This document shows, one piece after another, positions 56,347-64,000 of a stretch of DNA of 64,000 nt (its first letter is position 1; each line of letters begins with the position of its first letter). Origin of the DNA: Pohlia nutans (taxonomy: Eukaryota > Streptophyta > Bryopsida > Bryales > Mniaceae). The DNA lies in NCBI GenBank assembly GCA_022496805.1, contig CM040107.1, positions 6,902,501-6,966,500 of the forward strand. The letters are read 5' to 3'. Both the position numbers and the translations under genes were made by a program. Under the pieces are notes generated by a model. It made no database searches. It was not told the DNA's origin and saw nothing but the letters and a program-made list of their open reading frames with translations.

Positions 56347-57160
56347 GGTAGACTTTTTGAATAGGTAGATTAGAATGCTTTTGTGAATAGACTTTTTAGG
56401 ACTCAAGTGTTAGTGGCAGTTTAGGATAGCAATTGAACCGTGGAGAGAGCTCCCCGGAATTCTGGATCCTGGGTTTGTAGGATTTGAGGATTTTCCGGAT
56501 TCGGGTGTTTGGGGTTGCTCCTTATCAAGGAATGTTCTTCATTCCTAGGGTCATTCTGTGTACTACTATTTCTAGTAAATGAGTATAGGCGCATGTTCCT
56601 TATCCACAAAGTTGTATGTGTGTGTGCTTATGTTGTTGCTTGAAACAGTGGTCCAATTAGTCCCTTGGTAACCGGATGAGCTAACCGCATTCTGGTGTAG
56701 ATACAGTTAAGAGACCGGGTAGAAGATTTGGGGGAGTTGGGGTCGTTTGAATGTAGGGTTTTCCACGCCTGGTTGCAGGGGACAATCCGGGTTAGTGGCT
56801 AAGTGAAGAGGAGGGGTACTCCGGTTCTTCTCAGACTAGTGGACGGGTAGTTCGGTAGAGGTGCGAGCACCCGGTTAGATCGTGTAACAGCAAGGTACGG
56901 AGAAGTCAGAGTAAAACCGGTTGTTAGTAGCCCAATCGCTTTCGGACACCCCGGATACTGTCCATTCCGGTTAACGAGTCGTTCTAGTGTTTAGGGAAGA
57001 AGAGGGATACCGGGTTGCGCTTGTGTGACTGGCTGTGGGTTAGGGATAGATCTATAGTTGAAGAGCAATGCGGAAAGTCCCCGGATTGAGGAGTTCAACT
57101 AGGGTAACCGAGAGGTAGTGAAGTTTCCATCACTGAAATCAGTAGGGAAGGGTGTGTCTT

Positions 57161-60100
57161 TGACATAGCACGTGGAACCGGAAACTCCCCTAGAGCGCAC
57201 TTTTTTGTATTAAGAATGCTCGTAGAGGTGATTTCTGGGTTATCGTTCCGCGGAGACTCTGTGAAGTGGGAAGTTTCCGGAGACTGACTCAGATTGGTGA
57301 CTGCTCTTTCATTCCCGGTCACCAACTAACTCCCTTTTTCGTACTAAAACCAGATCTTCCCTACTGATTGACCCGGCTATGGCTAGATCCGGTTTTTGTC
57401 CGCGTTGGAAATTTAACCAACCCTACTCTACCCGGTCTAACCCTGCTACTAAATCCGGTTTCCCCTTTACCTCTATTTTCCCTCAGAAGGTACTCCATTT
57501 GCATTTTTAAGGATGCTGGATTAAAAGTCACACCCTCTGCTACTGATTTCCGTGACAGGGGATTCACCACCTCCCGGTTCTCCAAACTCTCTCCCTAGAC
57601 CGGGTACTCTCCGAATTGCTCTTCAACTATGGACTTATTCCAAGCCCACAGCCCGTCACACAAGCGCAACCCGGTTTCCCCCTTCTCTCCAAAATACTAC
57701 AACGACTTGCTAACTTGAATGGACAGTATCCGGGGTGGCCGAAAGAGATTGAATTCCTCACGACTCATTTTACTCTAGCTTTCCCACACTCTACAATTGC
57801 AAGATCTACCCGGATGCTGGAACCTCTACCGAACTACCCGTCCAGGAGTTCAGAGAGAACCAAAGTACTCCCTCCTGCTCCCCCAGCCAGTAACCCGGGT
57901 TTTCTCCTGCAATCGGATACAGAAAACCCCACATTTAAACGATCCTAACTCTTCCAAATCTTCTACCCGGTCTCTTAACCGACTCTACGCCCGAGCCCGT
58001 CTAATCTATCCGGTTACCAAGGGACTAGTTGTGCCATTGTTCCGGCAATAACACGAGGAAATACACATATGCGCACACACACACACACACACACACAAAG
58101 TTTGTGCAAGGAATATGTGTTTCTACTTGTTTACACAGAACAATGATACACAAAAGACCCAAGGCATGAAGAACATTCCTTGATAAAAAGCCAAACCCGA
58201 AGCCCGGATCCGGGAGATCCTCAGATCCTACATCCCCGCGATCCGGAAATCCGAGGAGCTTCCTCCACGGCTCAATTCCTATCCTAAGCCGCCACTAACA
58301 CCTGAAACCCTAGAAGTCATTTACATCAAAAAGCCTTCTAATCTACCTACTCAAAAAGTCCTACTTTAAGCGGCCAGATCCATTAAATCCGGACCACTAA
58401 TCCCGGAACACCGACGGTCCTGGGCAGCTAGTCGTCCACCATTGGTTGTTCCTCCTGTTCTTCAGGGCTCCCCACCACGATCCGGTCCGCCGGCTGATCA
58501 ACTCGTACTCCGTGCGTCGCTGGCTACTCCAGCTGTGGTCCCACCTGATGTCCTTCAGTTCGCTCGCCCACTTGCGCGCCTCCCGGCTGGCCGTCCGTGT
58601 GACCTCCTGGCCCACCCTTTTGCCTTTCCGCCTTGTCCGGTTGGACATCCATCGCCTCCATGTCCTCACTTAGATCCTGGACCTCCTCTGGGCTCACTCC
58701 GGCGGGTATGACCATGTGGATTGGTTCCACATCCAGCGCGGCCTGGGAGGTGGGCTCCTGAGTTGATCTCCCCATCCTCATCAATTGGTCGATCTCACCC
58801 TCTTGAGGAGCATCTGCAGACAGGTTAAACACACCCTGCAGCCCATCTCCGGAACCTACCCTCTCACCCTGGTTAGCGGCCTCTTCCTCATCCAGTTCCT
58901 AGTCGGAGGAACTCCCTTGTCATGTGCTCCGCCAGTACCCGGAATTCCACCAGATAAGCCTCCACCTTGTTCGAGTACTCCCAGACCACATTCTTTATCC
59001 GAGCTGCTCCCTCCAATCCCGGCTGGCCCACCCGCTCGTCATACAACTGGGCCTTCATCTGTGCCTCCCCGTCCGGTTGGAACAACTGTGACAGCTTAGT
59101 GACGCACTGCCGGCTTGTCTCCCCTATGGTCTGAATGGTATCCTCCTGTTCCCAGATCTGCAAATCATTCCTCTGGACGTGCGCCTCTATCTTCTTGATA
59201 TAGGTGACCTTCTGTTGCAGCTCCTCTTCCAATCCCTTCGAAAGGGCGGCTGACTCGCTCTTCCTCCTGTACACTCCCGGATGGTCCTGCCTCCCGGGCT
59301 AGGTCTACCCCCGCTGGCGGTCCCTGCTCCCGGTCCGCCTTGTCTCCGGTCTTCTCCCCGTCGTCCCCTGCCTCCTTGGGATGCTTATTCAGGGGAGGTG
59401 CTCCCTCCGAGTTGTCTCCGGTCCTTCCGGCTCTTCCTCCTCCTCGGCCGTGAGAATTAACTTCCTCTTCAAGCCCTGAGGTCGCAGTTGAGACGGACCT
59501 CCTTCGTCCGGTTGGTTCCCTTCTGGCGGTCGTTCCTGTGGAACCACCAAGGCGGGATCCTCCTCCATAGGTCCAGACTCCACCACTAGCTCCACCTGAG
59601 GCCGCGTTCGGGGAGAACCCCCTGCCCCCGGTTAAGAACCCGTCTCCGGATTCCTCACCGTCTTCTTCTGGGTCAGCTTCGGCTGTGGAGATTCCTTCTC
59701 CTCCTCGTCTTCCCCCGGATCCTTCCTACGCTTTGTCCTCAACTCTTGCTGAAGTCCTGCCCCACCCGGTCCACCTGCCTCCGGGTCCTTCCTTCTCTCC
59801 TGCCGCTCCTCCTGCCGCGGCCTGGCACCACCCGCTTGGCCTCCCTCCAGGCGGTCTTCCCTCCTCTTTGTCCTCAGCTCCGGGGTCGCGCTAGTGCCAC
59901 CTGGTCGTACCGGGTCTTCTCTCTCACTCCTGCGCTCCTCCCGAATGCTGCTCTTGTCCGGTTGAGGTGCTGGTGGGGCCATCCTCCTCTCTTCCGGTGT
60001 TAGCGAGGATCCGGGTCGACTAGTTCCCGCTCCTCCTCACGGAAGAGCCATTTTCTTCTTGACTGGGCTCCTTAGTCCCAGAATGGGAGGAATCTCCAAC

Positions 60101-61420
60101 CTCATCCTTTCTTCTTCCGTGATGCACCCCTGTTTCTCATACAGGTAGTAGAGAAATGGGGCCAGCGGACACCCCTTTTGTTATCGAGGTTCCGAGCCCA
60201 CTTCTGCGTGTTTTTGTGCACCAGGTACGTCCAGTTGATCATCTTCTTCCGGAGGAGTTCGGATAGTATACCCCTTGCCGGTGTAACTGTGAAGGTGGTG
60301 GGCTTCTCCGAATTGAGGATGGGCACCATGTACTGGAGCATGCTCCCGAGGATTTATGCAATCCACGACCTTGAATCCGTCGTAGTCCGAGAGGTGGGTG
60401 AAGCGCGCCTTCACCCAATCCGTGTCATCCTTGCTGCCCGGTTCCAGGTCCTCGCTCGTGTCCGGGAAGTCGTACATGGCTCGCCAATGCCCTCAGGTCC
60501 AATTCCCGTACTTGCCCGGATAGTCGCCCGGAAGGCAGACTCCATAGCTCCGCCCTCAGTTTCTTCCAACATCCGGGCGTCTTGCACATCCCACACCTTC
60601 CCGAACAATCCTAAACACCCGATCTTCTCGAGGTCCTGGACGACCTCCTTGAAGTCTTCCGAATGCTGCGGGATGTCCGGAAGAATCCTCTTCTCCGGGA
60701 TTTTGGATCCGGTCTCCCTGCGCGCCATGGCTGCGGGCTCCGGACGCACTCTCTCACTCCTCTGGAAACAGCGCTGCTTCTTCTCTGGGTGCGCCCTCTC
60801 TCTCTCCTGCAAACCACGAGCTTCTCTCTCCGGACGCTTACCCTTCCGCTTCCCTAGTGTGCGCGTGACCTCCCGGAGCCCTTGCGCCTCTCTTCCTGGT
60901 TGCGCACTCACTCCCTTCCGCAAACTCTGCTTGAAATTGCGGCGCTCACTGTCCGGGTGTTCGCTTCTCCCCAATTCTAACCTCGCGCTACTGTTTCTTC
61001 CCGGGCGCTTAATTTCCCTAAATGTCGGTCACTCACTGCTTTCTCCCTCCGGACGCAAAATGGAAACCCTAGCGCTCTCAGGAACTGCAAAAACCGATGC
61101 GCGCGAAGGGCTGGAGGAACCGGGGAGAAATGAATAGTGAGCCGCCCAATTTAAGGCAGCCCAATTCAAATCCCGGATCGTGGTCCGGACCAGCAGAGGC
61201 CCGTCCCCCGACATCCGGTTTCCCAACCGGTTTCTCGTCCGGTCCGCCGCCATTCCCAAGTTCCGTAGCAAATACTAAAGTGCGCGTGAGAGCGCCACTT
61301 CTCTCAACATAAATAAAAAGACCATCATGGACGCTACTTCTTCTATTTATGGCGGCCGGGGCTACCCTTTACTGCCCTACAAACCCTAACTACCCGTTTT
61401 TGAATAAATGAGGTTCGATA
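57161..61420 (-). mobile_element. TGTCG element copy 6, complete, nested in copy 5
   Basis: On the minus strand it starts TATCGAACCTC at 61420 (expected TG changed to TA) and ends CACGTGCTATGTCA at 57161. GTCTT at 57156-57160 and again at 61421-61425 is a perfect five-base duplication of copy 5 sequence. Length 4260 bases. A CA microsatellite at 58075-58096 matches the TG run at the same place in other copies. Confidence 0.92.
58374..60728 (-). pseudogene. Conserved TGTCG-element ORF in copy 6
   Basis: The minus ATG at 60728 gives MARRETGSKIPEKRILPDI, PQHSEDFKEVVQDLEKIGC, GKVWDVQDARMLEE; after a frame change YDFPDTSEDLEPGSKDD, WVKARFTHLSDYDGFKV and, in the next frame, KPTTFTVTPARGILSELL. The charged middle carries GGQAGGARPRQEERQERR units; a coiled coil (about 59280-59130: LSKGLEEELQQKVTYIKK) and AQLYDERVGQPGLEGAARIK follow, as in copies 3 and 5. 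The last codons end GATCTGGCCGCT with TAA at 58374. Frame changes make it non-functional. Confidence 0.5.
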
Positions 61421-61776
61421 GTCTTTAAATCGAGGACCATGAATTGCAAATAGAGAACCCTCATAGGGAAAACAGAGGCTAAATCAAACCGGGTTAAGTT
61501 GTTAGGATAGAACGGGCAGAGTAGGGTTTTATAAACCTACAACCCGGATCTAGCCATAGCCAGATCAGTCAATAGGGAAGATCCGGTTTAGTACGGAAAG
61601 AGGAAGTTAATTGGTGATAGGGAGAGAGAAATCACCAAACCGAGACAGTCTTCGGAAACCTCCCACTTCAGAGAGTCTCCGCGGAACGAAAACCCGAAAA
61701 TCACCTCTACGAGCATTCTTAATACAAAAAAGTGCGCTCTAGGGGAGTATCCGGTATCACTTGCTACGACACGCAG

Positions 61777-63277
61777 CATTCATGACACTTGACTGTATGC
61801 CCTTCAAAAATGCTAACGTCGTCGAGACGTCAATGCTCACAACAAGACCAAAAAACCCTGATACTCTCGACTGAGCGCAACCTTATGATTCTAACGCACA
61901 AGCAAACTGTAGAAAACTCTGCGGAAACAAACAGCAAGTCAAGTAAGTTGTCTTCTAACCAACTACTAGAGTTGTATCAGTACTGTAATGCAACAACCAA
62001 GCTCTAATTCTTCCACCAAACTTTGCTTCTCATAGCCGCAAATGATTGCGCTCCTAGCGACAATAGCTTGCTCTCCTAGCCGCCAGAGCTTCAGCCCTTG
62101 GTTGCAAAACAATACGACAAACACAAAAAAATTCCGCTGGTTGAGATTTGCTGTCAGTTGAAAAGCAACATTTGCTGTGAGTCGCTCTTTTGTCTTTTTT
62201 GGCACGTGTCCTAAACCAATTGGCACACTATGTACAAACAGTACGCACTATACAATACCAATACAACCCTAAATCCTAATTGTTTTTGAGAGGCAGATGT
62301 TGAAATGAGTGCTAAAATCTCTGATACTCCATTTTGGAGAGAAATCATAACTTTTTTTCCAAATCCATTGATAGGCCCCTCTGCAACTTAAGGTATTTTA
62401 AAACATTATGAAAAAAAAGAACCAAAACTTGACTTTTAAAACATGTTTTGGCGCATTAATTGTTCATGCCCTATTTGTAGGATCTTGTGTTATATACTTG
62501 TTTTAAGCATATAGAAATGGTTGAATATGGTAGTTGATGATTAGAACTTAAAATATGAATTTTCAAAATATAAGAATTCAAAGTATAACTTCACGAAATG
62601 AGTACAATTATGTTAGCACTGAAACTGTGACAGTACAAACATTAAATGTTTGTACTCATTATGATGAATTAGTGATAGAAGGCAATATTCATTAAAATGA
62701 CACAATGTGCAGTCTCATTTTAATTATGACCCCAAATCTCGAAGATAATAATCGGTCATTATATTGAGACAACTCATTAAATTGAGACTTAACTACGTTG
62801 GATCACTCATAGTCATCTATTAAATTAAGAGTAGTCGTATTTAATTGTTGAAGTCCTGAAACCTGTGTTGCATTTCTTTGAGCAATATTAGGAATGTTGA
62901 CGCAACAATAATGGAATGTTTAGGGTACCATTCTCAAACTGGTACGAGGCATAACTAAGGCAATTATAATATTCTTGTCTCAGCCAACAATGATGTAATC
63001 AAATGGAATCACACTTATAATTGAAGATCTATTCTAAATGAGATATCAATGACAAATATGGTCCTCCCATCCATACATGTAATGTGAAAGCAGTACCAAA
63101 ATACAAAATTCAACATGCATAGTGCATAGGCACCTCGATAAATTTCAATGAATGTAATACAATGTTCTACAATAAGGACATCGCCATTGTAGTATTGCAT
63201 ACCGGTCTACATTTAAATCCACACAGTACGAATCACTACAAATCTCTCCTACACATACACCTACATACAAATCATCC
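61777..63277. other. AT-rich intergenic region
   Basis: Short ORFs only. A segment at about 62670-62800 shares GACACAATGTGCA and TAAATTGAGACTT-type sequence with the repeats near 20.14-20.36 kb. No gene called. Confidence 0.4.
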
Positions 63278-63970
63278 TCAAGGCGGGGATGCCTCACTGA
63301 CGGAATCTGAGACATACGAGTCAATAGATGCTTTGATGATGTTGATTTGTGTCTGAGGGATTTTAATCCTTGGATCGGAAGTCTCTTTTCTTGTACGCGG
63401 CTTCCACGCTGTCATGTTACAATCTGTATGGGACCAATTTGGTTGGAAACACCTATCCTCCCGCCAAGAATTCCCCTCTTTTGTATCCCAACCGTCATAT
63501 GTGTCCATATCGACGTGTTGCCATGAAGCAGGTGTCCAATATTGCATCTGAATTAAATTCACATGTCCAGGATCAGGACTGGGATTTGTCAAGGCTTTAG
63601 CCAGCCAAAATGGTCGGAGGTCGTCATCTGCAGGGCGCACCGCGAGGAAATAGCCAGCGTACACATCACGACCAACGCAAAATGAAGGGGCTGGGCGGTC
63701 ACGCCAACGGCCTACAAAGGGAGCATCCTCGGCAGACTCCTCACGGACTGTCCCGTCGTCCAGAAATTGGTCCTCCATTTCAGGTGCGAACCTCGAAGAT
63801 GGCCAAAATCCATTTTGCAAAATCTCCCGCGCCGGAACTGGCGTGGTTAGCGCAGATCTCACCCCCTGCCAATAGTATTTGAGGGGCTCATTCATCCTCC
63901 TCAATTCTCCAGACAAATCCTCATTAGCCATAGTGCCCCATAGAGCAATGAATCCATCGAGGCCTTGCAA
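63278..63970 (-). CDS. Unrecognised protein, terminal exon (partial at window edge)
   Basis: An uninterrupted minus frame of 230 codons, with no stop, unlike most loci here. It probably begins as an exon after an acceptor-like TTTGCAAG at about 63966 rather than at an ATG. Visible blocks: RRMNEPLKYYWQGVRSAL, VGRDVYAGYFLAVRPADDD, RPFWLAKALTNPSPDPGHV, IQMQYWTPASWQHVDMDTY and NMTAWKPRTRKE, ending VSDSVSEASPP. The 'G.F..VR..D...PFWLAK.L........V.WY'-like run resembles small beta-barrel chromatin-reader folds (BAH/Tudor-like), as found in some plant TE-derived proteins. This is an impression, not an assignment. Most of the gene lies beyond the window. Confidence 0.5.
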   Translation of the reverse strand: MQGLDGFIALWGTMANEDLSGELRRMNEPLKYYWQGVRSALTTPVPAREILQNGFWPSSRFAPEMEDQFLDDGTVREESAEDAPFVGRWRDRPAPSFCVGRDVYAGYFLAVRPADDDLRPFWLAKALTNPSPDPGHVNLIQMQYWTPASWQHVDMDTYDGWDTKEGNSWREDRCFQPNWSHTDCNMTAWKPRTRKETSDPRIKIPQTQINIIKASIDSYVSDSVSEASPP

Positions 63971-64000
63971 ATCTCATGAAGGCATCACATCTGATTCGGG

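Larger units (their letters stand above)
53124..61771 (+). mobile_element. TGTCG element copy 5, complete, interrupted by copy 6
   Basis: Starts TGTTGAACCTCG and ends CACTTGCTACGACA; flanks CGCAA (53119-53123) and CGCAG (61772-61776) are a target duplication with one change. The element runs 53124-57160, then resumes at 61426 after copy 6 and one duplicated GTCTT. Own length is about 4383 bases. A TATA-like CATAAATAG lies about 70 bases in. Confidence 0.88.

Noticed and set aside
60178..61137. 319-codon plus ORF across copy 6
   Set aside because: Antisense to the copy 6 ORF and leader; composition is Leu/Ser/Arg-rich without conserved blocks.
1..64000. CRISPR arrays, rRNA, tRNA genes, telomere repeats
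   Set aside because: No regularly spaced palindromic repeats, no rRNA-like conserved blocks and no telomere-type array were seen; tRNA genes cannot be excluded without a covariance-model scan.

Overview
The window looks like a nuclear segment of a land plant. The evidence is a Ty3/Gypsy chromovirus remnant with a tRNA-iMet-type primer site, a SUVR-type SET-domain gene, a MULE-type transposase gene with a GCM/WRKY-like zinc region, and genes split by AT-rich introns. I cannot name the species. A non-seed plant such as a moss is possible, but that is inference. There is no prokaryotic layout: no operons, ribosome binding sites or CRISPR. Almost every gene-like locus carries stops or frameshifts, so this is a decayed, repeat-packed region, with GC-richer mobile elements set into AT-rich DNA.

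Layout. 0.1-3.9 kb: broken MULE-derived gene (minus). 5.9-7.8 kb: RING-like locus A (plus), then an acidic fragment up to 9.2 kb. 9.2-11.2 kb: two partial copies of a 4.3-4.5 kb repeat ('TGTCG element'). 11.2-12.3 kb: gag-like ORF. 12.5-13.7 kb: A/C-rich, G-poor stretch. 14.1-19.7 kb: long plus-strand locus with an N4/N6-methyltransferase-like segment, Cys pairs, and an FCP1-like phosphatase domain whose catalytic Asp residues are replaced. 22.0-30.8 kb: internally deleted Ty3/Gypsy element (minus, TSD AAGGA) with a TGTCG element inserted in one LTR. 32.6-34.0 kb: SUVR-type histone methyltransferase pseudogene (minus). 34.0-37.0 kb: repeat-rich acidic sequence. 37.2-38.9 kb: RING-like locus B (minus). 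39-43.5 kb: local repeats and a foldback element. 43.8-48.3 kb: complete TGTCG element. 48.8-53.1 kb: RING-like locus C (minus) with repeated intron sequence. 53.1-61.8 kb: TGTCG element with a second, inverted one nested in it. 63.3-64.0 kb: part of an unrecognised gene (minus).

The most interesting pattern is the TGTCG element. Four complete copies have TG...CA ends and five-base target duplications, as retroviral-type integration gives, but no internal LTR boundary. Each carries one decayed ORF of about 0.8-0.9 kilo-residues. They could be solo copies of a very long, protein-coding LTR, or an unusual single-unit retroelement. Two copies have an inverted copy inserted within about 6 bp of the same internal point. 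The second is the 14-19 kb locus, which puts a methyltransferase-like fold next to a likely catalytically dead FCP1-type domain. The third is the RING-like family, three diverged loci in one window, two of which share a TAG at the same conserved Trp codon.
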